From Bacteroidales bacterium (GTDB taxonomy: Bacteria; Bacteroidota; Bacteroidia; Bacteroidales; F082): 64,000 nucleotides of DNA. The notes beneath the pieces are model-generated. The model was given only the letters and a program-made list of their open reading frames with translations. It was not told the DNA's origin and searched no databases. Shown here piece by piece: positions 37,103 to 46,353 of the stretch (positions within the stretch are counted from its first letter, which is position 1; every line of letters begins with the position of its first letter). The translations under genes were made by a program, and so were the position numbers. The stretch lies in assembly GCA_016936505.1 (NCBI GenBank), contig JAFGXS010000011.1:62001-126000 (forward strand). Reading direction: 5' to 3'.

Positions 37103-38305
37103 ATGAAAAAATTAGCATTAATTATTGCAGGTAGTTTTCTTCTCATTTTTTCTTCCTGCGTGAAGCAAAATTTTGAAACACCACCTATTAGCGTGTTACC
37201 TACAGGAACAATATATACCATTGCCCAGCTCAAACAAATGCGTGCAGATTCCGGATCATTTACCTATCCTGATAGCGCCTCCGTTTTTGGTGTCATTACG
37301 ATGGACGAGACTTCGGGCAACATCTATAAAAGTGCTTACATGCAGGATGCAACTGGTGCCGTAAATTTAAGACTAACCCAGTCAGGCGGACTCCGTGTAG
37401 GAGATTCTATCAGGGTTTACCTGAAAGGAATTTATCTTTCTGAATATGGTGGCATGTTCCAACTCGACAGTGTTCAAAACGATTCAAATATTGTTATCCT
37501 CGCAACACAAAAATATATTCAGCCAATAACAGCCACAATTTCTGATCTGGATGCCGGTCTTTATCAGGGAATGCTGGTTAAACTCGACAGCGTTCAGTTT
37601 GTCAGCAGCGAACTGGGTTATTCTTATGCAGATGCCGACGCAACTACAAACCGTACCCTCGAAAACAGCGATGGTAAAACATTAATTGTTCGTACAAGTA
37701 ATTATGCCAGCTTTGCCAGCACTTTACTTCCTCAGGGTAACGGCAGCATTGTTGGTATTGCCGGGGTTTTTAATACCCCTCAGCTTTATATACGTTCACT
37801 CTCTGAAGTTGACATGACCGGTGGCCGCTACTTCATTGAAAATTTCACCACCACTCTTGGTAGCTTTAATACCTTTAGCGATGCAGGTGCTCAAGTTTGG
37901 AAATGGGGAATTTACGACAATGGTTGCGCCGTTATGAGTGGATATAGTGGTTCAAACTATGCAAATACTGACTGGTTAGTTTCTCCGGCTATTGACCTGA
38001 CTAATAACACAGGAACTGTTTTAGTTGTTAACCAAGCCGCAAAATATGTATATGACCAATGGCAAAATATTAAGATTCTGATCTCCTCAGATTATGACGG
38101 AACCAGTAGTCCTTCTGTCAGCGGCACATGGACAGAACTTACTGCTCCCAATATGCCCAGCGGTAACGACTTTAACTTTGTTAATTCAGGAGATATTGAT
38201 ATTTCTGCCTACGATGGACAAAGCCACGTTTACATTGCTTTTAAATATGTTTCAACCACCTCCAATGCCTGCACATGGGAAATAGGACGTGTTGTAGTGA
38301 AATAA
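37103..38305 (+). CDS. DUF5689 lipoprotein with C-terminal beta-sandwich domain
   Basis: 400 aa. The signal peptide ends at the lipobox FSSC, so it is anchored in the outer membrane. A DUF5689-like domain spans about residues 35-240 (YTIAQLKQMRADSG ... VFGVITMDETSGNIYKS ... GDSIRVYLKG), an OB-like fold. The C-terminal part (about 245-400) resembles the 'choice-of-anchor' jelly-roll lectin-like domain (DWLVSPAIDLT). It is probably the surface partner of the upstream TonB receptor, as in other Bacteroidetes receptor-lipoprotein pairs. Confidence 0.82.
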   Translation: MKKLALIIAGSFLLIFSSCVKQNFETPPISVLPTGTIYTIAQLKQMRADSGSFTYPDSASVFGVITMDETSGNIYKSAYMQDATGAVNLRLTQSGGLRVGDSIRVYLKGIYLSEYGGMFQLDSVQNDSNIVILATQKYIQPITATISDLDAGLYQGMLVKLDSVQFVSSELGYSYADADATTNRTLENSDGKTLIVRTSNYASFASTLLPQGNGSIVGIAGVFNTPQLYIRSLSEVDMTGGRYFIENFTTTLGSFNTFSDAGAQVWKWGIYDNGCAVMSGYSGSNYANTDWLVSPAIDLTNNTGTVLVVNQAAKYVYDQWQNIKILISSDYDGTSSPSVSGTWTELTAPNMPSGNDFNFVNSGDIDISAYDGQSHVYIAFKYVSTTSNACTWEIGRVVVK

Positions 38306-38323
38306 TTATAAACTTATACCAAC

Positions 38324-38359
38324 AAAAAAAGAGGCTTTCAAATGAAAGCCTCTTTTTTT
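38324..38359 (+). terminator. Intrinsic terminator after the DUF5689 gene
   Basis: GAGGCTTTC and GAAAGCCTC form a 9-bp stem with a 4-base loop, flanked by seven A and seven T, 19 bp after the stop. Confidence 0.92.
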
Positions 38360-38745
38360 ATGTCCAATTTTGATCTATTTTAAAATGCATCTTCTAAGGT
38401 ATTATTATTATCTATTAAAATAATTTTATGAAATTTTTAAATATTATTACTAATTATTGAGTTAAAAACATATATAATTAAAATATTACTGATTTAAAAT
38501 AAACTAATTTATATGCTTATTAAGTGTATAATTATTTAAAATAAATGAATAAATAATTAAAGTAAATAAACTCTAATTTACTTTAGAACTATAATATTCT
38601 TAAGTAATGGAATATATATTCTAAGAAAAAGATTATATATTTAAAATAAAGAATATAATATTTATTTTAAGCGATTAGAACCTAAATATAAATATTAAAT
38701 TGTCTAACTTTAGCAACAAATAATAACTCTTAAAAACCCAAAACC
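38360..38745. other. Extremely AT-rich intergenic region with repeated motifs
   Basis: About 385 bp, nearly all A and T. The 12-mer ATTTAAAATAAA occurs at 38492, 38534 and 38639, with a related inverted copy near 38661 (TTTATTTTAA). A perfect 10-bp inverted repeat TAAAGTAAAT/ATTTACTTTA spans 38558-38585. No ORF. It lies directly ahead of an XRE-like regulator and could hold its operators, bind nucleoid proteins, or be decayed sequence. Confidence 0.6.
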
Positions 38746-39108
38746 ATGTTACAGTACAATTTCGACAGAATTTTTAAAGCAAAAGGAATCGAAAAACCCT
38801 TTAGCTATCTTCGGCAGGCCGGGTTCTCTGCCAATTTTGCAACAAAAGTGAAGCAAAACAAAATCAACAGATTATCGCTCGACTTATTGGAACGTCTTTG
38901 CATTGCATTAATCTGTACCCCCAACGACTTTATGGAATGGACTCCCGATAAAAATCAGTACACGGACAAAAATCATCCGTTATATGAGTTAAAAAGAGCC
39001 GATAAGCTTATGGATTTAACCAAAACATTAAACGCATTGTCTCTTTCTAAACTCGAAGAGTTAGAGAAATTAATCAAGGATAATACACAGGAAAGTTCAC
39101 CTGTCTGA
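38746..39108 (+). CDS. XRE-like helix-turn-helix DNA-binding protein
   Basis: 120 aa. The N-terminal 65 residues match a short Cro/C1-type helix-turn-helix (FSYLRQAGFSANFATKVKQNKINRLSLDLLERLCIALICTPNDFMEW), and the C-terminal 45 residues are helical and acidic/basic (LMDLTKTLNALSLSKLEELEKL). It is small for a phage repressor and has no recognised toxin or antitoxin partner nearby. It lies downstream of the AT-rich region, which may contain its own binding sites. Convergent with aspS. Confidence 0.75.
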   Translation: MLQYNFDRIFKAKGIEKPFSYLRQAGFSANFATKVKQNKINRLSLDLLERLCIALICTPNDFMEWTPDKNQYTDKNHPLYELKRADKLMDLTKTLNALSLSKLEELEKLIKDNTQESSPV

Positions 39109-39121
39109 AAAAGTAAGTTCC

Positions 39122-40879
39122 TTATTTTTTTTGTGTCACCACTTTCAAGCTAAGCTCTTCCAACTGTTCATGCGAAATAGTTGATGGAGAATCAATCATC
39201 ATATCGCGCCCGGCATTGTTTTTCGGAAAAGCAATAAAATCGCGAATAGAATCCTTACCTGCAAATATGGCTGCAAGCCTGTCAAATCCTAAAGCAATTC
39301 CACCATGAGGAGGAGCACCGTACTGAAATGCATTCATCAAAAACCCAAACTGATTTCTGGCTTCCTCTTCTGTAAATCCAAGAGCCTCAAACATGCTCTT
39401 CTGTAAGCCCTCATTATGAATACGAATAGAACCGCCACCTATTTCCACACCATTAATTACCATATCGTAAGCATTGGCATGAACCGCACCGGGATCGGAT
39501 TCCAGTAAATGAGCTTCTTCAGCTTTGGGCGACGTAAACGGATGGTGCATGGCATGAAAGCGTTTAGTGTCTTCGTTCCATTCAAGCAAGGGAAAATCAG
39601 TTACCCATAAAGCTTTATATTCATCAGATTTACGAAGTTCTAACTGGTCGCCCATTTCGAGCCGTAATGCCGACAACTGCACTCTAACCTGATCTTTATG
39701 TCCTGATAAAATCAGCATTAAATCGCCCGGTTTTGAACCAAAAACCTCTACCCATTGTTTCAATGCGGCTTCATCAAAGAACTTGTCAACTGACGATTTC
39801 AGACTGCCATCTACATTATATTTTACATACACCAAACCTTTGGCTCCCACCTGCGGACGTTTCACAAAATCTGTCAATTGGTCCAGCTGCTTGCGTGTAT
39901 AGTTAGAAGCACCCGAAACATTAATTCCCACAACCAGTTCTGCCTGATCGAAAACACCAAAACCTTTCCCCTGTGCCCACTCATTCAGTTCAACAAACTC
40001 CATCCCGAAACGCAAATCAGGTTTGTCTGAACCGTATTTTTTCATAGCTTCCTCATAAGACATTCTTGGAAACTCAGGCAATTTAATGCCTTTAATGGTT
40101 TGGAACAGATAACGCATCATGCCTTCAAAAGTGTTCAACACATCTTCCTGCTCCACAAAAGCCATTTCACAGTCAATTTGGGTAAACTCAGGCTGACGGT
40201 CGGCACGCAAATCTTCATCGCGGAAACATTTTACCAGCTGATAATACCGGTCGTATCCGGCAACCATCAACAATTGTTTAAAGGTTTGAGGCGATTGCGG
40301 CAAAGCATAAAATTCACCGGCATTCATACGTGAAGGAACAACAAAATCGCGGGCGCCTTCAGGTGTCGATTTAATCAGATAAGGAGTTTCCACCTCAACA
40401 AATTCCTGACTATCTAAATATTTTCTGGTTTCGAGCGAAAGCTTATGGCGCAACAGTAAATTATTCTTCAACGGATTTCGTCTCAAATCCAGGTAGCGGT
40501 ATTTCATTCTGAGTTCTTCACCGCCATCGGTTTCATCTTCAATAGTAAATGGAGGAATTTTTGAAGCATTCAACACCTGCAAACCGGTCAGGTCAATTTC
40601 AATATCACCGGTGGCGAGCTTTGGGTTTTTTGAAACGCGTTCAATCACATTTCCCTCGGCTTTAATTACAAACTCTCTTCCCAAAGTACGAGCAGTTTCA
40701 ATCAATTCAGAAGAAGAGCGGCCTTCTTCCAGCAACAATTGTGTAATTCCGTAGCGATCGCGCAGGTCAATCCAAATCAATCCTCCTTTATCACGCATAC
40801 GCTGAACCCAACCGGTTAAACCAACCCGGGTTCCTACATGCTCTATTCTCAAAGCTCCACAAGTGTGTGTCCGCAACAT
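39122..40879 (-). CDS. aspS: Aspartate--tRNA ligase
   Basis: 585 aa, bacterial type. The N-terminal OB-fold anticodon domain ([24 protein letters not shown] ...) is followed by the class II core with [30 protein letters not shown] (motif 2 region; first part [20 protein letters not shown]) and the GAD insertion. Motif 3 appears near the C-terminus as [16 protein letters not shown]. It charges tRNA-Asp in the cytoplasm. It stands alone between convergent and divergent neighbours. Confidence 0.97.
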   Translation of the reverse strand: MLRTHTCGALRIEHVGTRVGLTGWVQRMRDKGGLIWIDLRDRYGITQLLLEEGRSSSELIETARTLGREFVIKAEGNVIERVSKNPKLATGDIEIDLTGLQVLNASKIPPFTIEDETDGGEELRMKYRYLDLRRNPLKNNLLLRHKLSLETRKYLDSQEFVEVETPYLIKSTPEGARDFVVPSRMNAGEFYALPQSPQTFKQLLMVAGYDRYYQLVKCFRDEDLRADRQPEFTQIDCEMAFVEQEDVLNTFEGMMRYLFQTIKGIKLPEFPRMSYEEAMKKYGSDKPDLRFGMEFVELNEWAQGKGFGVFDQAELVVGINVSGASNYTRKQLDQLTDFVKRPQVGAKGLVYVKYNVDGSLKSSVDKFFDEAALKQWVEVFGSKPGDLMLILSGHKDQVRVQLSALRLEMGDQLELRKSDEYKALWVTDFPLLEWNEDTKRFHAMHHPFTSPKAEEAHLLESDPGAVHANAYDMVINGVEIGGGSIRIHNEGLQKSMFEALGFTEEEARNQFGFLMNAFQYGAPPHGGIALGFDRLAAIFAGKDSIRDFIAFPKNNAGRDMMIDSPSTISHEQLEELSLKVVTQKK

Positions 40880-41005
40880 ATTCTTTTTCTTTTGGTTTAA
40901 TATTTTGAAATCGTTTAATTTCAGGCTGCGAAATTACGAAAGTTCAGGTGAATTACAGCCTATGATTTACAATCAATTTTAAATCAACTGCCTTCAGTTT
41001 TTTAC

Positions 41006-41013
41006 TAACTTTG
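41006..41013 (+). promoter_or_regulatory. Candidate -7 box for the UPF0182 gene
   Basis: TAACTTTG fits TAnnTTTG, 40 bp upstream of the ATG at 41053. No TTTG at -33. Confidence 0.45.
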
Positions 41014-41052
41014 TTTAGTAACTTCCGGTTAACGAACATAAATTATTGAACC

Positions 41053-43800
41053 ATGAAGAAATTTAAAAACGCAATCATTGTTTTTGTTGTACTCGCTTTT
41101 CTTGTTTATCTATTCGGACTATTTATTGACTATTACGGCGACTGGCTTTGGTTCCGACAACTGGGTTACAGCACAGTTTATGACACCATGATTTTTTCAC
41201 AGGTTGTATCTTTCATTATCTTTTTTGTGATTTTTGTCCTGTTTGCCGGATTGCATGTCAGGCTGGCATACAAATGGGGAACACAAAGCCGCAATTCAAG
41301 TTTTTTACCCGATGATGATCCCCGGCAGCTTATCATGCCAATATACAAAGGAAAAACTGTTTTCTGGATTTGGACTATGCTGGTTTTGTTTTTTGGAGTA
41401 ATTATGGGTTCCACAGCCACAGGGCACTGGAATCAGTTTCTTCAATTTACTCATGCTTCATCATTCGGAATTAAAGAACCCATTTTTAATCTGGATGCAG
41501 GATTTTATGTATTTAAGCTCCCTGTTTACGAATTTATTGTAAGCTGGTATCTGTCTATGGTTTCTCTGACAATTGTTGCTGTTTTGCTGTCTTATTATTT
41601 AGACAGTGCCTTTTCTTTTACAGGTGGTAATTTCAGGATCTCCAAAAATGTAAAACGACACTTAACTTTATTAGGTGCATTCTTCATGCTGGGTATTACA
41701 GGTGTTTTCGCCATTAAATTGCTCAACACATTGTATTCATCGCATGGCGTGGCCTATGGGCCATCTTATATGGATGTTCATGCTCAGATTCCTGCTTACT
41801 GGACTATTCTATTTACTACATTTATTATTTCACTTCTGTTGTTTTTCTATCCGCTGTACCAAAAGAAAAAAGTTGTTTTGGGCACGATAGGTGTTTGGGC
41901 CTTTATACTGATCGGATTTGTGTGGATCTATCCCGGCATCATCCAGCAATATGTTGTCAAACCCAACGAACTGCAAAAAGAAACCCCATATATATTAAAC
42001 AACATCAAATTTACACGTGATGCTTTCGGGCTCAATAAGGTGCAGGTCAAAGACTTTCCTGTAAATGACAGCCTCACTTATCAGGATATTAAAGACAATC
42101 ATCATACCATAGAAAATGTACGTTTGTGGGATCGCAGGCCATTGATCAGAACCTACAAACAATTACAGGAGATCAGATTGTATTACGACTTTAAAAGCGT
42201 ACAGGTTGACCGTTATCATTTTAATAAATATACAGAAGTGGCCCTGGCGGCGAGGGAACTACCCTACACTGAAATTCCAATCAGAGCTCAGACCTGGGTA
42301 AATAAACATTTGATTTTTACCCATGGCTACGGTCTTGTTATGAACCCGGTAAATCAAATTTCACCTAACGGAATGCCCGAATTTATTGTTCGTGACATCC
42401 CCCCCGTTGCCACTGTTCCGCTGAACCTGAAACAAATGGGCATCTATTATGGAGAAGAAACCTATCAGTACGTTCTGGTCAATACCAAAACCAAAGAATT
42501 TGATTATCCCAAAGCCAATGAAAACGTTTATACTAATTATTCTGGCAGAGGTGGTGTACGCATCTCCAACTGGTTCCGCCGATTTGTTTATGCCTGGAAA
42601 CTTTCAGATATTAAGATCCTGCTAACAGGATATCTGACCGATAAAAGTCGTATCATGTTGTACCGGGTTATCACCGAGCGCGATAAAATACTGGCTCCAT
42701 TTTTATCATACGACACTGAACCCTATCTTGTAGTTGGGAAAAACGGAGACTTGTACTGGATACACGATGCTTACACAACCAGCAATATGTTCCCTTATTC
42801 TGAACCGGTATTTCAGAATGTAGCCCAACGTGGGATCAATTACATCAACAATTCTGTAAAAGTGGTGATTGATGCATACAACGGTGATGTTACCTATTAT
42901 GTGATCCATCCTGACGATCCTTTGATTAAGACGTATGAAAAAATTTATCCGAAACTGTTTAAACCGTTTAGTGAAATGCCCGATTTCCTGAAATCGCATA
43001 TACGTTATCCCACCGATCTGTTCAATATACAAACCAAAATGTACAATGTGTACCACATGACAGATCCGAAAGTATTCTATAACCAGGAAGATTATTGGCA
43101 AATTCCAAACGAGATTTACAATACAGGGCAGCAAAAAATGTTTCCTTACTACATTATCATGCGATTACCCCAAACCCAAAAAGAAGAATACATACTTATG
43201 ATTCCTCTAACCCCCTCAAACAAGGACAATATGATTGCCTGGATGTGTGCCCGTTGTGACGCCCCAAATTATGGTGAGCTAATTCGTTATGCCTTACCAA
43301 AAGACAAACTGATATACGGGCCTATGCAAATTGAAGCCCGGATTAATCAAAAACCAGATATTTCTGCAGAGCTGACCTTATGGGGCCAGGAAGGTTCACA
43401 GGTTATTAAAGGAAATCAGCTGGTTATTCCCATCAAAAACTCTTTCATTTATGTGGAACCGGTTTATTTACAATCAGAAGAGGGCCAGATTCCTGAACTC
43501 AAACGGGTAATAGTAGCCTACAAAGATCAGATAGAAATGAAGCCTACACTTGATGAGGCTTTACAAGCTGTGTTCGGAGTTACCGTTAACAACCAAAATA
43601 CAGCCCAGGAAAGCGTAACACAAGCCGTGCTGCAAAAATCCCCTTTATCTGACCAGGCAAAACAGGCATTAACCCATTACAATAACGCATTGAATTATTT
43701 AAAAAATTCGGACTGGGCAGGTTACGGAAAAGAAATGGATACTGTGAAAAAGATTCTTTCCCGCATGGCTCAGACCCAAAAAGAAGAAACAAAGAAATAA
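41053..43800 (+). CDS. UPF0182 family membrane protein
   Basis: 915 aa. About seven N-terminal transmembrane helices (residues 1-300) precede a large extracytoplasmic region with the conserved UPF0182 features: YILNNIKFTRDAFGL, NVRLWDRRPLIRTYKQLQEI, the HGYGLVMNPVNQISPNGMPEF segment (quoted in part), and MIPLTPSNKDNMIAWM. The biochemical function of the family is not known to me. The C-terminal tail is helical. It lies 9 nt upstream of an MtfA-like peptidase, suggesting one transcript. Confidence 0.9.
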   Translation: MKKFKNAIIVFVVLAFLVYLFGLFIDYYGDWLWFRQLGYSTVYDTMIFSQVVSFIIFFVIFVLFAGLHVRLAYKWGTQSRNSSFLPDDDPRQLIMPIYKGKTVFWIWTMLVLFFGVIMGSTATGHWNQFLQFTHASSFGIKEPIFNLDAGFYVFKLPVYEFIVSWYLSMVSLTIVAVLLSYYLDSAFSFTGGNFRISKNVKRHLTLLGAFFMLGITGVFAIKLLNTLYSSHGVAYGPSYMDVHAQIPAYWTILFTTFIISLLLFFYPLYQKKKVVLGTIGVWAFILIGFVWIYPGIIQQYVVKPNELQKETPYILNNIKFTRDAFGLNKVQVKDFPVNDSLTYQDIKDNHHTIENVRLWDRRPLIRTYKQLQEIRLYYDFKSVQVDRYHFNKYTEVALAARELPYTEIPIRAQTWVNKHLIFTHGYGLVMNPVNQISPNGMPEFIVRDIPPVATVPLNLKQMGIYYGEETYQYVLVNTKTKEFDYPKANENVYTNYSGRGGVRISNWFRRFVYAWKLSDIKILLTGYLTDKSRIMLYRVITERDKILAPFLSYDTEPYLVVGKNGDLYWIHDAYTTSNMFPYSEPVFQNVAQRGINYINNSVKVVIDAYNGDVTYYVIHPDDPLIKTYEKIYPKLFKPFSEMPDFLKSHIRYPTDLFNIQTKMYNVYHMTDPKVFYNQEDYWQIPNEIYNTGQQKMFPYYIIMRLPQTQKEEYILMIPLTPSNKDNMIAWMCARCDAPNYGELIRYALPKDKLIYGPMQIEARINQKPDISAELTLWGQEGSQVIKGNQLVIPIKNSFIYVEPVYLQSEEGQIPELKRVIVAYKDQIEMKPTLDEALQAVFGVTVNNQNTAQESVTQAVLQKSPLSDQAKQALTHYNNALNYLKNSDWAGYGKEMDTVKKILSRMAQTQKEETKK

Positions 43801-43809
43801 AACCAATTT

Positions 43810-44622
43810 ATGATTCAAAACCTTGTTTTTATTTTATCAGCTGTATTCTTTATTGTTACACTGCTGATCATTTACTTTTTTGTGCTCAAACCAAGAAAAG
43901 CACACCCCGAATTATTGAAAAAACCTTTTCCTGAACCTTACAAAAGGATTTTGAAAAAAAGAGTTTTGTTTTACAGAAACCTTCCGGCAGAAAAGAAAAC
44001 AGAGTTCGAAAGGAGAATTCTATTATTCATGGCCGAAAAAGACATCCTTGGTGTTGAAACACAAATTGATGATACGGACAGGCTTTTGGTTGCAGCCAGT
44101 GCAGTAATTCCAATGTTTGGGTACGATTACTTCAGGTATCCAACGGTAAAGGAAGTTTTAATTTATCCCCATTCGTTTGATAAAGAGTTCCAAACAGACG
44201 ACATGGCCCAACAGAAAAATATTTTGGGTATGGTTGGAGACGGGTTTATGCGTGGAAGTGTTGTACTATCAAAACCTGATCTGGAAGCCGCATTTGACGG
44301 AACCCGGCACATACATAATGTTGGCATTCATGAATTCACTCATTTAATTGACGGAGCCGACGGGGCAACTGACGGAGTTCCGGAGATTCTGATTGAACAT
44401 TCCTTTGTAATGCCCTGGCTGAAGGAGATCAGGAGAGAAATGGAAAAAATAGTTAGCCATCATTCAGATATTAATCCTTATGGTTTAACCAATAATGCAG
44501 AGTTTTTAGCTGTGGTAAGCGAATACTTTTTTGACGACCCAGAAAAAATGAAAAGCCGTCATAAGGAACTATACGATATTATGGTTCAGATTTTCCACCA
44601 AAAACCAGACGATTATGTTTAG
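43810..44622 (+). CDS. MtfA-like zinc peptidase
   Basis: 270 aa. An N-terminal membrane helix (about residues 5-24) precedes the M90-type domain. The zinc motif HEFTHLIDGADGATDG supplies the HExxH signature, and a downstream Glu in NNAEFLAVVSEYFF serves as the third ligand region typical of MtfA. E. coli MtfA is a cytosolic peptidase that acts on the glucose PTS regulator Mlc; here the anchor implies membrane attachment. Follows the UPF0182 gene by 9 nt. Confidence 0.85.
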   Translation: MIQNLVFILSAVFFIVTLLIIYFFVLKPRKAHPELLKKPFPEPYKRILKKRVLFYRNLPAEKKTEFERRILLFMAEKDILGVETQIDDTDRLLVAASAVIPMFGYDYFRYPTVKEVLIYPHSFDKEFQTDDMAQQKNILGMVGDGFMRGSVVLSKPDLEAAFDGTRHIHNVGIHEFTHLIDGADGATDGVPEILIEHSFVMPWLKEIRREMEKIVSHHSDINPYGLTNNAEFLAVVSEYFFDDPEKMKSRHKELYDIMVQIFHQKPDDYV

Positions 44623-44714
44623 TTAAAACAATACCCATCAACACTTTTTCTTATAAATTACAGGTGAGGACGTCATTGGTTGTTACAACACTCTATCATG
44701 AACAGGAATAGCCA

Positions 44715-44743
44715 TTCACCGACAGGCTTCCGCCGTTCACCGA
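44715..44743 (+). promoter_or_regulatory. LytTR-type direct repeat (21-bp period) upstream of the liaF-peptide operon
   Basis: TTCACCGA occurs at 44715-44722 and again at 44736-44743, exactly 21 bp apart (8 bp plus a 13-bp spacer). The flanks also partly agree (CCrTTCACCGAy). LytTR response regulators are known to bind two short direct repeats about one to two helical turns apart (for example YehT and AgrA-type sites, also near 21-bp period). The repeats end 31 bp upstream of a -7 box. The operon encodes its own LytTR regulator. Confidence 0.6.
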
Positions 44744-44745
44744 TT

Positions 44746-44781
44746 TTTGTTTCCCCACAAGAACATTGCAACTTATATTTG
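44746..44781 (+). promoter_or_regulatory. Promoter of the liaF-peptide-LytS/LytTR operon
   Basis: TATATTTG (44774-44781) is a perfect -7 box. TTTG lies at 44746-44749, giving a 24-nt spacer, longer than the usual 17-23. A weak spacing like this would suit an activator-dependent promoter, and the LytTR-type direct repeat sits right upstream. Confidence 0.55.
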
Positions 44782-44810
44782 CATTGAAATTCATTCCAAA
44801 GACTAAAAAA

Positions 44811-45530
44811 ATGGAAAACTATTCAAACAGACACAGTGCTTCAAAAGATGGAAAATTTATCATCGGAGGCATATTAATTATTATCGGATTCCTTGCTATG
44901 CTAGGAAACTTCGACTTTATCGACGGTAGTATTTCTCACTACATATTTAACTGGAAAAGCATATTAATTTTTATCGGACTTTACCTGTTGGCAGCACGTC
45001 CTCATAAAAAATCAGGATATATTCTTATAGGTATTGGTGTTATATTCTGGTTACCCGAAATTTTCGGGCAAAGCATTTACCTGCATCAGGTGTTCTGGCC
45101 ATTGGTACTGATTGGTGTTGGGTATCTTTTAATAAGAAGACACCTTAACTCTGACCAGCACCACTCGGGAGAACCTCATGAAAAAGGCGCCGACGGATTC
45201 CTGGAAGACGCCTCAATTTTTGGTGGCGGCATAAAAGTAATTCAGTCCAAAAACTTTAAAGGAGGAAATATCACAGCAATTTTTGGCGGATCAGAATTTG
45301 ATATGCGTGATGTAGAAATGGCAAATGATATAGCTATTATTGATGTATTTACCATCTTCGGGGGAACCAAAATCATTGTTCCTGAAAGCTGGTCTGTTCA
45401 ATCAGATGCTTTCGCAATGTTCGGTGGACTTTCAGACAAAAGAAGAATCAGCATTAAAGATCAGGCAGGAAATAAGTTAATTATTAAAGGACTGGTAATT
45501 TTCGGCGGAGTTGAGATCAAAAGCTTTTAA
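44811..45530 (+). CDS. LiaF-like membrane protein
   Basis: 239 aa from the ATG at 44811 (the track start at 44766 lies in the promoter). The N-terminal membrane part has about four helices (GKFIIGGILIIIGFLAML ... YLLAARPHKKSGYILIGIGV) of the DUF5668/LiaF-TM type. The C-terminal domain is a repetitive beta structure with phased IFGG motifs (ASIFGGG, AIFGGSEF, TIFGGTKI, AMFGGL, VIFGGVEI), typical of the LiaF C-terminal domain. LiaF proteins modulate envelope-stress two-component systems. Here a LytS kinase and LytTR regulator lie in the same apparent operon, beyond four small peptide genes. Confidence 0.82.
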   Translation: MENYSNRHSASKDGKFIIGGILIIIGFLAMLGNFDFIDGSISHYIFNWKSILIFIGLYLLAARPHKKSGYILIGIGVIFWLPEIFGQSIYLHQVFWPLVLIGVGYLLIRRHLNSDQHHSGEPHEKGADGFLEDASIFGGGIKVIQSKNFKGGNITAIFGGSEFDMRDVEMANDIAIIDVFTIFGGTKIIVPESWSVQSDAFAMFGGLSDKRRISIKDQAGNKLIIKGLVIFGGVEIKSF

Positions 45531-45565
45531 ATCAAACAAGCATAATCACTTATAATACTAATGTC

Positions 45566-45721
45566 ATGAAAGCAAAATCATTCACATCCATAAAATTTCA
45601 GCAAGGTTTATTTTCGAACCAAAGAAATCAAACCAGAAGAAACAATCCAAACAACCTGATGACCGGTTCTCCGGAGTTATCAGCAAACTGGATGAACCGC
45701 AGTAACTTCTTTGACAGTTAA
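45566..45721 (+). CDS. Tandem small peptide A (51 aa), most diverged copy
   Basis: 51 codons, absent from the ORF track. It aligns without gaps to copies B and C: K10-F11, G14, F16, R20-N21, R24, T33, W42, N44, F49 are shared. It lacks the TACHP motif (it has TGSPE). Basic overall (seven K/R against two acidic residues) and rich in Asn. No signal peptide or GG leader. It starts 35 nt after the LiaF-like gene. Function unknown; see the finding on the four-peptide cluster. Confidence 0.7.
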   Translation: MKAKSFTSIKFQQGLFSNQRNQTRRNNPNNLMTGSPELSANWMNRSNFFDS

Positions 45722-45800
45722 ATCAGACTTCGTTGCTTAATTTCTGTAACTAAAAAAGACCAAAACAGTCATATTAGTAAAACACAAAAAATTTAAAGTC

Positions 45801-45956
45801 ATGAAAACAGATGCAAAGAGTTCCTTAAGATTTTACCCGGGTTATTTCAATGCCCCCAGGAATTACCAAAGAAAAGGCAAAAATCGCCTGGCCATGACAG
45901 CCTGCCATCCAAACCTCAGGAGCTGGTTAAATCCACAAAATCTGTTCGATCTTTAA
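45801..45956 (+). CDS. Tandem small peptide B (51 aa)
   Basis: 51 codons from ATG at 45801. Key segments are RFYPGYFNAPRNYQR and LAMTACHPNLRSWLNPQNLF. It shares RF[YF]PGY[FY], the P-[RG]-N-Y-Q segment and TACHPxxxSWLN with copy C, while the codons differ at many synonymous sites, which argues for selection on the protein. Nine K/R against two acidic residues; no hydrophobic stretch long enough for a membrane helix. It is probably not exported by Sec. Function unknown. Confidence 0.82.
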   Translation: MKTDAKSSLRFYPGYFNAPRNYQRKGKNRLAMTACHPNLRSWLNPQNLFDL

Positions 45957-46013
45957 TTGTTACGGATTCATTAAATACTAAAACAGGCTTTAAAAACGAC
46001 TAAATTCAGAATC

Positions 46014-46169
46014 ATGAGAACAAATCAGACATATGAATTCAGATTCTTTCCGGGTTACTATTCAAAACCCGGAAATTATCAGAACAACGAGAATAAACGT
46101 CGTGTTCTTACAGCCTGTCATCCTTCCGTCTGGAGCTGGCTTAACAGCAAAACTCTATTTACTCATTAA
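46014..46169 (+). CDS. Tandem small peptide C (51 aa)
   Basis: 51 codons from ATG at 46014. Segments FRFFPGYYSKPGNYQ and LTACHPSVWSWLNSKTLF align residue for residue with copy B. Conserved Cys35-His36-Pro37 and Trp42-Leu43-Asn44 are in the same positions. Net positive charge. Separated from B by 57 nt and from D by 24 nt on the same strand. Function unknown. Confidence 0.82.
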   Translation: MRTNQTYEFRFFPGYYSKPGNYQNNENKRRVLTACHPSVWSWLNSKTLFTH

Positions 46170-46193
46170 CAATAATCACTAAAAAAACTTATC

Positions 46194-46343
46194 ATGAAAT
46201 CACTGGCCAATTCATTCAAATTCTACACCGGATACTTTCGGTCTCCGAGAGTAGAACAAAGAAAAAACCACTCAAGACATTCATTAACCAGTTGCTGCTG
46301 TTCCAAATGGCGCTGGGGCAGCGAATCTTTTTTTAACTTGTAA
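46194..46343 (+). CDS. Tandem small peptide D (49 aa), Cys-rich variant
   Basis: 49 codons from ATG at 46194. FKFYTGYFRSPR aligns with the first conserved block shifted by one residue; LTSCCCSKWRWG replaces TACHPxxxSWLN, keeping the first Cys and the Trp but giving three consecutive cysteines. It ends SFFNL. Highly basic. It lies 65 nt upstream of the histidine kinase gene. The Cys cluster could bind metal or be modified; this is speculative. Confidence 0.78.
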   Translation: MKSLANSFKFYTGYFRSPRVEQRKNHSRHSLTSCCCSKWRWGSESFFNL

Positions 46344-46353
46344 AATTTGCATC

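Noticed and set aside
45561-45569. Upstream ATG (ATG TCA TGA) just before peptide A
   Set aside because: A two-codon frame that ends at once; the overlapping ATG at 45566 opens the 51-codon frame.
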